A stretch of 52,917 nucleotides of DNA from the NCBI GenBank assembly GCA_013361475.1, contig JABFYB010000274.1:1-52917 (forward strand), in the 5' to 3' direction. A program made the position numbers and the translations under genes. Positions 13,922 to 20,994 of this stretch are shown here, piece after piece. Within the stretch, counting starts at the first letter, position 1; the number at the start of each line of letters is the position of its first letter. This DNA is from Hamadaea sp. (GTDB taxonomy: Bacteria; Actinomycetota; Actinomycetes; Mycobacteriales; Micromonosporaceae). Under the pieces are notes generated by a model. It had not been told where the DNA came from, searched no databases, and saw nothing but the letters and a program-made list of their open reading frames with translations.

Positions 13922-15529
13922 TCAGTTGGCCTTCCGGTCGGCCGCGGTGTCCACGGCGGTGGGGGTGGACGGGACCTCGCGGAGGGCCTCGAACTCGTCC
14001 TGGTTCGGGTCGCGGCGGACGGGGTTGCCGTCGTCGGTGAGGAAGAAGGTCGACGGGAGGACCGTCTTGGTCGGCTTCTTCGTGCCGATCTGGTCCGTGA
14101 CGTCGATGCGGGGCGTCTCGTAGTCCCCGACCTTCTGCGGGTTGATGGTGAGCTCGACCTCGAGCGCGGTCCGGTCGGCCTTGTCGACGTCGGACAGCTG
14201 GTAGCCGGCCTTCTTCATCCAGTCCCACACCGCCAGGACGTGCTCGACGTAGCCGAGGTCGTCGACGTACTCGGGGTCCTCGCCGTCGAGCTGGTCGGCG
14301 ACGACCGCGGCGAGGTAGCCGGCGAAGGCCTCGGCGACCTTCGCGGGGTTGCCGTTCGCGACCGTGGCGGCGTACGTCTCCTGCACGCTGCGCTGCTGCT
14401 GCCACGCGGCGTCCGTGTCGTGGTCGATGCCGAGCGCGGTGAGCAGCGTCTGGCTGTTCATCGCTTCGCGGTCGTCGATGATCAGCAGCGGCAGGAACGC
14501 CTTGGCGGCCGCGAGGAACAGGCCGTTCCCCTTCACCGGGAAGAGACCGGCGAAGTGGCTGCGGAGCCACTCGATGCGGGCGCTCATCGCGGCGGCGTGA
14601 CGGGCGGCCTTCTCGGCCCGCTCGGCCTGCCGCTTCTCCCAGTCGGACTCGACGTGCGCCGGCTGCGCCGGTGCCTCGGGCTGCGGGTGGCGCGCCGGGT
14701 CGATGCACATCAGCCGGATCTCGCCCCAGACGTAGTTCGGCTCCGGGAGCACGTATCCGAGGCAGCCGCTGTGGGCGGACGCGTCGCGCAGGTCCTCGGT
14801 GAAGACGTAGAGGCTGCGGGCGGTCAGCTCCTCGCCCGGCTTCGTGTAGACCTTCCAGGCGCCGCCGGGGACCGTGTGGACCTCGACGGCGCCGGCGGCC
14901 TGGAGGTCGGCCACCCGCTGCGCGTGGGCGGCGAGGCGCTCGCGGCGCGAGCGGACGAGGTGCACCCGCTGGGCGAACGACGGCGTGCCGATGAACTCCT
15001 CCAGCTCGGCCGTCGCCTCGGCGTCGTCGGCGAACTCGAGCATCGCCTCGGCGTCGAGGAGCGTCATCTCACCGGCGTGTAGCCGCTCGCGGGTGGTGTC
15101 GCCCAGGCCGGTGAGCTTCAGCCGCGACTTGATGGTCGACGCCTTGCGGCCGGTCGCCGCGGCGATCGCGGCGACGTCCATGCCCTGGAACTGCAGCTGC
15201 TCGTAGGCCTCGGCCTCCTCGACCGGGGTGAGGTCGCGGCGGGCGAGGTTCTCGACGAGCATCGCCTCGAGCTGCTGCGCCTCGGTGACGAGGTCGTCAC
15301 GGATCACGGCCGGGACCTGGGTCAGGCCGGCCTTGATCGCGCCGTCGAGTCGGCAGTGGCCGCCGATCATCGTGAACCCGTCGCCGTCGAGCGCCGGGGC
15401 AACCGTGACCGCGGTGAGGATCCCGAGCGAGCGGATCGAGTCGACCATCTCCTCGTCCGCGACCGCCTGGCGGCGCGGGTTGTGGGGGTGGGCCTGGATC
15501 TGGTCGGTGGGGATGTGGCCGAGGGTCAT
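13922..15529 (-). CDS. ParB-like protein
   Basis: 535 aa from ATG 15529. N-terminal ParB/Srx fold: HNPRR at 16-20, GGHCRLDGA at 57-65 (the phosphate-binding box, usually GERR/GHRR), ENLARRDLTPVEEA at 93-106, then a helix-turn-helix (AAIAAATGRKASTIKSRL at 120-137). The large C-terminal part (about 290-535) is unlike chromosomal ParB. No ParA gene is present, so it is more likely a CTP- or DNA-acting accessory or recombination factor than a partition protein. Confidence 0.8.
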   Translation of the reverse strand: MTLGHIPTDQIQAHPHNPRRQAVADEEMVDSIRSLGILTAVTVAPALDGDGFTMIGGHCRLDGAIKAGLTQVPAVIRDDLVTEAQQLEAMLVENLARRDLTPVEEAEAYEQLQFQGMDVAAIAAATGRKASTIKSRLKLTGLGDTTRERLHAGEMTLLDAEAMLEFADDAEATAELEEFIGTPSFAQRVHLVRSRRERLAAHAQRVADLQAAGAVEVHTVPGGAWKVYTKPGEELTARSLYVFTEDLRDASAHSGCLGYVLPEPNYVWGEIRLMCIDPARHPQPEAPAQPAHVESDWEKRQAERAEKAARHAAAMSARIEWLRSHFAGLFPVKGNGLFLAAAKAFLPLLIIDDREAMNSQTLLTALGIDHDTDAAWQQQRSVQETYAATVANGNPAKVAEAFAGYLAAVVADQLDGEDPEYVDDLGYVEHVLAVWDWMKKAGYQLSDVDKADRTALEVELTINPQKVGDYETPRIDVTDQIGTKKPTKTVLPSTFFLTDDGNPVRRDPNQDEFEALREVPSTPTAVDTAADRKAN

Positions 15530-15903
15530 GACAGCGCTCCGGGGATCGGGGCGTAGACGTTGACCCGGGCGGCCTTCGTCGACGCGAGGGTGGAAGGGGT
15601 GACGCCGACGTACCGGATGAGGCCGTCGTTCTGAGCTGCGATGAGGCGGCGGGAGATCAGGCACTTCCGCACGCCGGCGGGGAGGTGGGGGCGGATCGCG
15701 TTCGCCGAGAACGGGCGCCCCTGGCGAACGAAGGCGTGGATGACGTCGTCGATGACCCTCTTGTCGACCGCGTCCATGACCTGCTGGTCGAGCGAGTCGT
15801 GCGCGCCGGCCTCGGCCGTGGCTGCCTTGTAGGCGGCCCAGCCGGAGGCGACGGCGGCGCGGACCTCATCGGACACAGGCGTGTCGATGATCGAGCGCGT
15901 CAT
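15526..15903 (-). CDS. hypothetical protein, possible winged helix
   Basis: 125 aa. The middle (VIDDVIHAFVRQGRPFSANAIR ... KCLISRRLIAAQNDGLIRYVG) has the helix-helix-strand look of a winged helix, so DNA binding is plausible. ATG overlaps the previous stop. Confidence 0.6.
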   Translation of the reverse strand: MTRSIIDTPVSDEVRAAVASGWAAYKAATAEAGAHDSLDQQVMDAVDKRVIDDVIHAFVRQGRPFSANAIRPHLPAGVRKCLISRRLIAAQNDGLIRYVGVTPSTLASTKAARVNVYAPIPGALS

Positions 15904-16070
15904 GGCAGGTCCTTCCGCAGGTTGTGGCCCGCCACCGGGTGCGCTTCCCCACGCACACCGGTGACGGGAGTCTCGATAGCCCGGCCCTCCATCGCGGCCA
16001 GGACCACAGCGCGGTCGGCCGGCGGGACGGACGGGAACAGCAGCGCCGCGGCGCGGTGGAGATTCAGCAC
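15900..16070 (-). CDS. 56-aa hypothetical protein
   Basis: GTG at 16070, overlapping the previous gene's stop by several bases; ends TGA overlapping the next ATG. Helical N-terminus (LHRAAALLFPSVPPADRAVV). No known family. Confidence 0.45.
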   Translation of the reverse strand: MLNLHRAAALLFPSVPPADRAVVLAAMEGRAIETPVTGVRGEAHPVAGHNLRKDLP

Positions 16071-16324
16071 CGCGGCTCACCTCCGACGACGCGGAGGAGC
16101 GGCACCTCCGCGACCCGGGGGCCGCGGTCGAGCTGGACGTCGGCCTGGGCGGCGGCGAGGAGGATCTCGACGACGTCGCGGAACCAGTCGGGCCGGATCG
16201 CCTCGCGCTCGACGCTGGTGGCGTGGAGCATCGACACGGCGTCGCTGAGCATCCGGGCCGCGGCCGAGTCGCACGTGATCATGACCTCGCCGTTCGCCGC
16301 GGTCGCGAGGATCGGGGCCCTCAC
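16064..16324 (-). CDS. 86-aa hypothetical protein
   Basis: GTG at 16324 overlapping the micro-protein stop. Reads as an alpha/beta protein (VMITCDSAAARMLSDAVSML). No motif assigned. Confidence 0.5.
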   Translation of the reverse strand: MRAPILATAANGEVMITCDSAAARMLSDAVSMLHATSVEREAIRPDWFRDVVEILLAAAQADVQLDRGPRVAEVPLLRVVGGEPRC

Positions 16325-16452
16325 GAGTCACCGCCGGGGCGACGGTTCCGAAGAGGCACGCTGGGGATCGACAGCAGCGAGGCGAGCACCATCAGCGCCC
16401 CAACGCCGAGGACCCACCGGAGCGCCACGAGGGCGGTGGTGAAGTCGTCCAT
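16321..16452 (-). CDS. 43-aa membrane micro-protein
   Basis: ATG 16452; one hydrophobic helix (VALRWVLGVGALMVLASLLS) and a basic tail. A perfect ACAGAA/TTCTGT inverted repeat lies directly upstream. Function unknown. Confidence 0.5.
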   Translation of the reverse strand: MDDFTTALVALRWVLGVGALMVLASLLSIPSVPLRNRRPGGDS

Positions 16453-16453
16453 G

Positions 16454-16469
16454 ACAGAATCCGTTCTGT
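16454..16469. promoter_or_regulatory. inverted repeat before a micro-protein gene
   Basis: ACAGAA-TCCG-TTCTGT, perfect 6-bp arms with a 4-bp centre, immediately upstream of the ATG at 16452 and inside a 93-bp gap in an otherwise gapless operon. It could be an operator or an RNA hairpin that affects translation. It does not match the actinobacterial SOS box. Confidence 0.35.
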
Positions 16470-16545
16470 TCAGGAGGTCCGGTCTGCATCGCGTCGCAGT
16501 GAGAGCAGCCGGGCCTCCGGTGTTTTCCGGGCCGGGTAGGGCGGG

Positions 16546-17235
16546 TCAGGCGCTGTTGAGCAGCTCCCGCTCGTGGGGCATCAGGTAGGAGCCGCGGTTG
16601 CGGCGGTCGATGGCGCGGTCCATGGCCGCGGACTTGCGGCGCCCGGCGGCTGCGCGGGCGCGGAGGTCGTCCTCGGTCTCGCGGCGCAGCTCGTCGGCGG
16701 CAACCTGCTCCGGGGTGCGCTCGGCCATCCGGAGCCGGTCACGGGTGCGGAGCAGCTCGGCGTTCGTGTCGAACAGCGCGGCGTGGAGCGCGTCCCGGTC
16801 GCTGGCGATCTCCTTCGGTCGCTTCGTCGGTGCCGGGGGGAACCGGAGGCCCATCGCGAACCCGATCCGGTGCGTCTCGGCGGTCGAGGTGGCCATGGCG
16901 ATCGCGAGGACCAGGTCGCCGAGGGTGATCCCGACGTGGAACTCGGCCGCGGCGTCACGGTTGGTGGGCTGCTCGGCCCGACGGGACTCGGCAGACAGCC
17001 GGGCCGAGCAGCGTCCACACACGCGCCGGCCGCCGAGGTCGAGCGCGCTACCGGCGCGCTGGATGACCGTCAGGCGCCTCGTGCGTGCGGAGCAGACCGA
17101 CCGGGCAGTCCGGGGGACGTACCGCCCGGTCGGAGTCAGAGGGCCGACGTAGAGGTGGAACACCTCGGAGCCGGGACGGGCGACGGGGAGCGCGTGGAGG
17201 CGTGCGGCGGTCAGACCGAGGTGCTGGCCGCTCAT
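16546..17235 (-). CDS. hypothetical protein with zinc-binding pair
   Basis: 229 aa. Cys48 and the CGRC pair near 74-77 suggest a zinc site in the N-terminal half. The C-terminal half is a long charged helix region (LLRTRDRLRMAERTPEQVAA). Third gene of the early operon, after Cro-like and excisionase-like proteins. Function unknown. Confidence 0.55.
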   Translation of the reverse strand: MSGQHLGLTAARLHALPVARPGSEVFHLYVGPLTPTGRYVPRTARSVCSARTRRLTVIQRAGSALDLGGRRVCGRCSARLSAESRRAEQPTNRDAAAEFHVGITLGDLVLAIAMATSTAETHRIGFAMGLRFPPAPTKRPKEIASDRDALHAALFDTNAELLRTRDRLRMAERTPEQVAADELRRETEDDLRARAAAGRRKSAAMDRAIDRRNRGSYLMPHERELLNSA

Positions 17236-17423
17236 GCGTCCTCCAGCCCGTCGTACCAGTCCTGCATGGACTGCGCGTTGACGAGGACGCGACGACCGAC
17301 CCGCTTCGCGGACACCAGGCCGGCGGCGATGAGCTCGTCGACCATCCAGACGCTGATGGCGTACTTCTCGGCCGCGTCCTTGCGGGTGATGGCGGCCTTC
17401 GCGTTCAGGGTCGCGGTGCTCAC
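17232..17423 (-). CDS. excisionase-like MerR-type HTH protein
   Basis: 63 aa. ITRKDAAEKYAISVWMVDEL then AGLVSAKRVGRRVLVNAQ is the HTH_17/excisionase fold: a helix-turn-helix followed by the RV...R..V wing. It could serve as the recombination directionality factor for the integrase at 21135-22508, or as an early regulator. It overlaps the Cro-like gene by 4 bp, as expected for a gene switched on at induction. Confidence 0.8.
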   Translation of the reverse strand: MSTATLNAKAAITRKDAAEKYAISVWMVDELIAAGLVSAKRVGRRVLVNAQSMQDWYDGLEDA

Positions 17424-17701
17424 GCCGGCACCGCCTCGCGCGAGCGCGGCACGTAGTCGGTCACGAGCGACCCGGGACGGAGCCCGTAGGCGACCTCGAG
17501 CGCCGCGAGCACCTGCGGCGAGGCACCGCGGAGACCGTTCTCGATCGCGGAGAGTGCACCGCGGGTCAGCGGCCGGTCGAGAACCTCGGAGGCGGCGGCG
17601 CAGACCTCATCGAGCGTCTTGCCGCTGATGTACCGAATATCGGGCAAAGAGATGTGCGGAGGGGTCCGCCGCTCTCGTTGCGTGTCGTACTTCGAGGCCA
17701 T
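17420..17701 (-). CDS. Cro-like XRE-family repressor
   Basis: 93 aa from the ATG at 17701. LTRGALSAIENGLRGASPQ with the following helix is an XRE-type HTH (about residues 45-70). It is the first gene of the leftward operon, divergent from the immunity repressor across a 176-bp operator region. The position and size match the lytic repressor of a genetic switch. An upstream ATG at 17731 would add 10 residues and run into the operator region, so the internal start is preferred. Confidence 0.8.
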   Translation of the reverse strand: MASKYDTQRERRTPPHISLPDIRYISGKTLDEVCAAASEVLDRPLTRGALSAIENGLRGASPQVLAALEVAYGLRPGSLVTDYVPRSREAVPA

Positions 17702-17722
17702 GGCGAGGAACGTACAAGACTC

Positions 17723-17856
17723 GGCAAACATTCGCCACTACTTCGCCGCGGAAGCGGCAAACGTGTCGCCGCCTGCGGAACCACATCGGTGGAACTAAGA
17801 ACCGCTGCTGACTTGCACTGTTGTGGTTTGCCAAACTGGTCGAAGGTTTGCCAAAC
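17723..17856. promoter_or_regulatory. immunity operator region
   Basis: Two identical palindromes GTTTGCCAAAC at 17826-17836 and 17846-17856, 20 bp (two helical turns) apart. Two half-sites GGCAAAC lie at 17723-17729 and 17756-17762, closer to the cro-like gene. The region separates the divergent cro-like and repressor genes, so these are the likely binding sites of one or both. Binding is inferred; the sequence identity is directly visible. Confidence 0.7.
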
Positions 17857-17877
17857 ATTTTTGGGAGCCTTGCCTAC

Positions 17878-18318
17878 ATGAACGAACCGCCCGTGCGCCA
17901 GGACTTCGCGCACTTCTGCCAGGTCTTCCAGATCTGGTTCGCGACGAAGGGCTGGTCACAGGCGCGCCTTGAGGCCGCCGGCGGGCCATCGAAGCCCATC
18001 CAGAAGGCACTCCTCGCCGGCGACTGGACGAGCACGCGACCCCTCACCGTTACCGAGAAGATCGACCGCGGATTTGCGTGGCCGCCCGGGACGGCCTGGC
18101 GAGTCCTCACGACCGGCTACGACCCCATTGCCGACCCGCCGGGGGTCTCCCTCGTCAAGTACCCGCCCCCACAGCCGGAGGCAACGGAGTCCGACGAGGA
18201 CGACTCGCTCCTGTATCGCCGGCCGGACGGGCTATCCGACGCCGAGTGGGAGCGCCTCAAGAAAGACACTCGCGAGTACCTCGAGTGGCAGATCGAGCGC
18301 GCCGCCCGGGAACGTTGA
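17878..18318 (+). CDS. immunity repressor
   Basis: 146 aa from ATG 17878, with GGGAG upstream. Residues 8-70 (FCQVFQIWFATKGWSQARLE, then AAGGPSKPIQKAL ... TVTEKIDRGFAWPPGTAWRVL) match a small HTH family of actinobacteria and phages: the Q-A-R-L-E helix and the E-K-I-D-R-G...W.PG ending. The C-terminus is acidic with a helical end. The only rightward gene beside the operators, so it is the best candidate for the lysogeny repressor. Confidence 0.8.
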   Translation: MNEPPVRQDFAHFCQVFQIWFATKGWSQARLEAAGGPSKPIQKALLAGDWTSTRPLTVTEKIDRGFAWPPGTAWRVLTTGYDPIADPPGVSLVKYPPPQPEATESDEDDSLLYRRPDGLSDAEWERLKKDTREYLEWQIERAARER

Positions 18319-18371
18319 GATCGCTGCGCAGCGGTCTCCTCTCGGGGGATACTGCCGACGCCGGGCGTCGG
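18317..18371 (+). terminator. hairpins after the repressor gene
   Basis: 18317-18338 folds with arms GAGAtCGCTG/CAGCGgTCTC directly after the stop codon. 18355-18371 is a perfect 8-bp stem CCGACGCC/GGCGTCGG around one G. Neither has a clear U-tract. They may end or attenuate the repressor transcript before the ImmA-like gene. No gene is seen in 18319-18464. Confidence 0.4.
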
Positions 18372-18464
18372 TAACACTGTCGGTGGGAGCGCCGAAGATG
18401 ACACCCGGGCACATGAGGACAGGGCCGAGCGGTCGGGCCTGCAACACTCGGGAAGAGGGGCCAC

Positions 18465-18920
18465 GTGAAGACGACGGGCAGTGATCGGGCGCTGTTCTAC
18501 GATCCGGGGGCCGACGCCGCTCGGCGTCACCCGGACTGGGTGATCAGGCATCGCGATCTCCGGGGCGTTCCCGAGGTCATGTGTCCTGAGCGGAAGGTCA
18601 TCCTCATCGAGGACGCCCAGGATCGAGCGACGCGGCGATGCAACCTCGCGCACGCGCTCGCGCACATCGACCTCGGTCACCAGGCACAGACCGGCGTCCT
18701 GTCCAAGCGTCAGGAGCTGGCCGCCGACAAGCTCGCGGCCCGGCGTCTGGTCCGTGCGTCCGCGCTGGCAGAGGCGGCGATCTCTGCCGAGTCGTTCGAG
18801 GAGCTCGCGCACGAGCTCGACGTCGACGAGCGGATGCTCTGGGTGCGCATCAAGTACCTGCAGCGCAAGGAGCGGAACCTGATCTTCGAGAGGCTCGACG
18901 AGAAGGTCCTGACCGCGTAG
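18465..18920 (+). CDS. ImmA/IrrE-like protein lacking the catalytic Glu
   Basis: 151 aa, GTG start with GAGGGG upstream. LAHALAHIDLGH (61-72) aligns with the LAHELAHIxLGH zinc motif of ImmA/IrrE peptidases, and QELAADKLAARRL (83-95) with the third ligand helix. His63 and His67 are kept, but the catalytic Glu of HExxH is Ala64. ImmA proteases cut phage repressors to end lysogeny. This one may bind zinc without cleaving, or act as a partner or anti-repressor. The repressor gene lies directly upstream. Confidence 0.78.
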   Translation: MKTTGSDRALFYDPGADAARRHPDWVIRHRDLRGVPEVMCPERKVILIEDAQDRATRRCNLAHALAHIDLGHQAQTGVLSKRQELAADKLAARRLVRASALAEAAISAESFEELAHELDVDERMLWVRIKYLQRKERNLIFERLDEKVLTA

Positions 18921-18931
18921 ACGCAGGTCCG

Positions 18932-18944
18932 GGTGTTAAACACC
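18932..18944. promoter_or_regulatory. GGTGTTAAACACC palindrome
   Basis: A perfect 13-bp palindrome (GGTGTT-A-AACACC) 5 bp left of the target duplication. Without the insertion it would lie just upstream of the 54-aa RHH gene that now starts at 20995, so it is a candidate operator of that gene, now about 2 kb away. Its half-sites resemble the paired sites inside the insertion. Confidence 0.45.
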
Positions 18945-18989
18945 TGGCCCTAGCTGTTGTGTCTCGTGAGGTTGTTGACACGCACAGGT

Positions 18990-19163
18990 CTACTTCCTCT
19001 TCACGTACCGGGTGAGGTAGGCCCGTAGCACGGCTCCCAGGTTGGTGCCCTCAGCCCGGGCCTTGACCTGCGCGGCCTTCCACAACTCGACATCGCAGCG
19101 GAACGACTGCAGCGGCGTCTTCGGCTTGTTCGGGCTCACGCCCGGCAGGCTACTCGGTGTCAT
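18990..19163 (-). CDS. RHH DNA-binding protein (IS passenger)
   Basis: 57 aa. SFRCDVELWKAAQVKARAEG then TNLGAVLRAYLTRYVKRK is a ribbon-helix-helix domain. ATG at 19163 overlaps the previous stop (ATGA), and the gene ends 25 bp inside the left inverted repeat. Last gene of the passenger operon. It is the best candidate to bind the paired GGTGT/ACACC sites before the operon; this is inference. Confidence 0.7.
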   Translation of the reverse strand: MTPSSLPGVSPNKPKTPLQSFRCDVELWKAAQVKARAEGTNLGAVLRAYLTRYVKRK

Positions 19164-19513
19164 AACGACCTCGCCTCCACGTCGCCGCTCGGCTCGGCGG
19201 GGAGGACGCAGCGGTCGGCGTCCCAACATCCGGTGTCCGTGCACAGGTTCCCCGGAGGCGCGATGCACGGCTCGGGAGCGACGGCGCGGCGGATGGCTTC
19301 AAGGAGGGTCAGCGGCAAGTCGGCCTCAGGGTGGGTGTCGACGTAGGACAACACCGCACGGAGCAGGTCGTACCGACGCCCGGCGTCCACGTGGGGACGC
19401 CAACCGGCGGCTATGACCTTCTGGGCTGCGCGCTCCGCGTAGGCGCACTCGACCCGCCTCTCCGGGTCATGGTTGCCCGTGCAGACGCAGATCTGGTTGG
19501 ACAGGCTGCTCAC
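19160..19513 (-). CDS. hypothetical Cys-containing protein (IS passenger)
   Basis: 117 aa from a GTG at 19513 that overlaps the first passenger gene's stop (GTGA). An N-terminal ICVCTG and a C-terminal CTDTGCWDADRC give Cys pairs. The middle is helical (YAERAAQKVIAAGWRPH, LLRAVLSYVDTHPEADLPL). A longer 173-residue reading exists upstream but would overlap the first passenger gene fully. No family recognised. Confidence 0.6.
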   Translation of the reverse strand: MSSLSNQICVCTGNHDPERRVECAYAERAAQKVIAAGWRPHVDAGRRYDLLRAVLSYVDTHPEADLPLTLLEAIRRAVAPEPCIAPPGNLCTDTGCWDADRCVLPAEPSGDVEARSL

Positions 19514-19734
19514 AGAAATGCACTCCTCTGGTCGAGATCGATGCAGGCATCCCCTGCCGGAGTCGTTTCCCACAGCCACTCGCCTTGGTGACGCCGCACT
19601 GTGGCGAGACCCCGGCGGCGAAGCGACTCCAATGTCCGAGCGTTGGAGCCCGACCCCTTGGAGCCAAGGAACAGCGCCCACAGGCAGTCGAACTGCGAGT
19701 CGGAAAGCCTGCTGCCTCTAACGCTTGGCGTCAT
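19510..19734 (-). CDS. small winged-helix-like protein (IS passenger)
   Basis: 74 aa. SDSQFDCLWALFLGS, then NARTLESLRRRGLATVRR and LWETTPAGDACI reads as a small winged helix of the kind that selects between regulatory states (helix, recognition helix TLESLRRRGL, then wing). First gene of the passenger operon. Its promoter looks leaderless. Confidence 0.6.
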   Translation of the reverse strand: MTPSVRGSRLSDSQFDCLWALFLGSKGSGSNARTLESLRRRGLATVRRHQGEWLWETTPAGDACIDLDQRSAFL

Positions 19735-19776
19735 AACACCACTCTACGCTTGGTGTTATGACACCCGCAAGTCCCC
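19727..19776 (-). promoter_or_regulatory. leaderless promoter with paired palindromes for the passenger operon
   Basis: On the minus strand TTGCGG is followed after 18 nt by TAGAGT (19746-19741), and the ATG at 19734 begins 6 nt later, the geometry of a leaderless actinobacterial mRNA. GGTGTTATGACACC (19752-19765) and GGCGTCATAACACC (19727-19740) are near-identical in opposite orientation, 25 bp apart, flanking the -10 box. Each is itself a GGTGT-N4-ACACC-type palindrome (one mismatch in the second). They look like operators for a passenger regulator. Confidence 0.55.
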
Positions 19777-19873
19777 GGTCTAGGCGAAATCACGCCGATA
19801 CCGTGCGAGTGAACGACACAACGCGCCCGTGGGGCTACTGCACCAGCCAGACTGACCGGCACCGGTGGATGGC

Positions 19874-20959
19874 ATGACCACCCACCCCAACGCACCCCTG
19901 ACCCCTGAGGGCCGCCGCCGCCTGTGCGAGCGCATCGACACCGGCCGTCCCATCGCCCACGTCGCAGCCGAGGGCGGCATCAGCCGCGTCGCGCTGTCCG
20001 GCTGGTACAAGCGGTGGCTCCTCCACGGCGAGGAAGGACTCCAGGACCGCTCATCGCGCCCGGAGTGCAACCCGAACGCCACCGACCAGGACATCGTCGA
20101 CATGGTGCTCCAGATCCGGGTGGCCGAGAAGTGGGGAGCTGCGCGCATCGCGGCGTTCCTGGCCGAGTGTGGCGACGGCTCCATCGTCGTGTCGTCGGCG
20201 ACCGTGCACCGCATCCTCCAGCGCAACGGCCTCGGCCGCGTGAAGGACATGGACCGCCCGACCGGCGAGGCCAAGCGCCCCGTGAACCGCTACGAGCACG
20301 ACGCCCCCGGCGACATGATTCACGTGGACATCAAGAAGGTCGGCCGCATCCCCCACGGCGGCGGCTGGGCCGTCCATGGTCAGGGCACCGACGAGCACCG
20401 CGCCAGCAAGCGGAAGGCGTCCCGCACGGGCCGCACCGGCTACGCCTACCTCCACAGCGCCGTCGACGACCACAGCCGCCTGGCGTACACCGAGGTCCTC
20501 AACGACGAGAAGGGCACGACCGCCGCCGAGTTCTGGCTGCGCGCCGTCCTGTTCTTCCGCGAGCACGGCATCCACACCATCCACCGGTGCCTGACCGACA
20601 ACGGCTCCCCGTACCGCTCCAACGCCTTCAAGGAGGCGCTGGAGGCCACCCGCACGGTCCACAAGCGGACCGCGCCCTACACGCCCCGCACCAACGGCAA
20701 GGTCGAGCGGTACAACGGCATCATGGTCGCCGAGTGGCTGTACGTCCGGGCCTACGACAGCGACGACGAGCGCACGTCGTACCTGGCCGACTTCCTGAAC
20801 TACTACAACCACGAGCGCCCGCACTCGGCGCTGGGCTACAAGCCGCCGGCCATCCGCGTCCCCATCACGACCCACCGGGCCGTGCCCCAGTCAGAGGGAC
20901 TGCCTCACATCACCGTCGAGCACTTCGAGGAACAGCCCTCGCTGTTCGACGAGATGTAA
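19874..20959 (+). CDS. IS481-family transposase
   Basis: 361 aa from the ATG at 19874; an ATG three codons upstream is possible. N-terminal HTH (PEGRRRLCERIDTGRPIAHV then AAEGGISRVALSGWYKRW, 11-48). The rve-type DDE core has Asp152 in HVDIKKVGRIP, Asp242 in LTDNGSPY and Glu278 in NGKVERYNG, a D-x35-E spacing. YYNHERPHSALGYKPP near the end is typical of the family. All three catalytic residues are present, so the element may still be active. Confidence 0.92.
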   Translation: MTTHPNAPLTPEGRRRLCERIDTGRPIAHVAAEGGISRVALSGWYKRWLLHGEEGLQDRSSRPECNPNATDQDIVDMVLQIRVAEKWGAARIAAFLAECGDGSIVVSSATVHRILQRNGLGRVKDMDRPTGEAKRPVNRYEHDAPGDMIHVDIKKVGRIPHGGGWAVHGQGTDEHRASKRKASRTGRTGYAYLHSAVDDHSRLAYTEVLNDEKGTTAAEFWLRAVLFFREHGIHTIHRCLTDNGSPYRSNAFKEALEATRTVHKRTAPYTPRTNGKVERYNGIMVAEWLYVRAYDSDDERTSYLADFLNYYNHERPHSALGYKPPAIRVPITTHRAVPQSEGLPHITVEHFEEQPSLFDEM

Positions 20960-20994
20960 AGAACGTCCTGAGACACAACACCTAGCGTTCGCGC

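Larger units (their letters stand above)
18955..20980 (+). mobile_element. IS481-family insertion with three passenger genes
   Basis: The left end TGTTGTGTCTC (18955-18965) is repeated inverted at the right end (20970-20980). Over 26 bp the two ends match at 21 positions. Both are flanked by an exact CCTAGC (18949-18954 and 20981-20986), the NCTAGN 6-bp duplication known for IS481. The element is 2,026 bp. It carries the DDE transposase on the plus strand and a three-gene minus-strand cluster between the left end and the transposase. IS481 elements are normally about 1.0-1.3 kb with one gene, so the extra 0.8 kb is cargo. The insertion separates the ImmA-like gene and a palindrome from the RHH gene at 20995. 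Confidence 0.85.

Noticed and set aside
16454-16469. SOS (LexA) box
   Set aside because: ACAGAA-TCCG-TTCTGT does not match the actinobacterial GAAC-N4-GTTC core.
19780-19783. CTAG at 19780 as the left boundary of the IS481-type element
   Set aside because: The sequence beside it shows no match to the right end TGTTGTGTCTC, while 18955 matches at 21 of 26 positions with a perfect 6-bp duplication.
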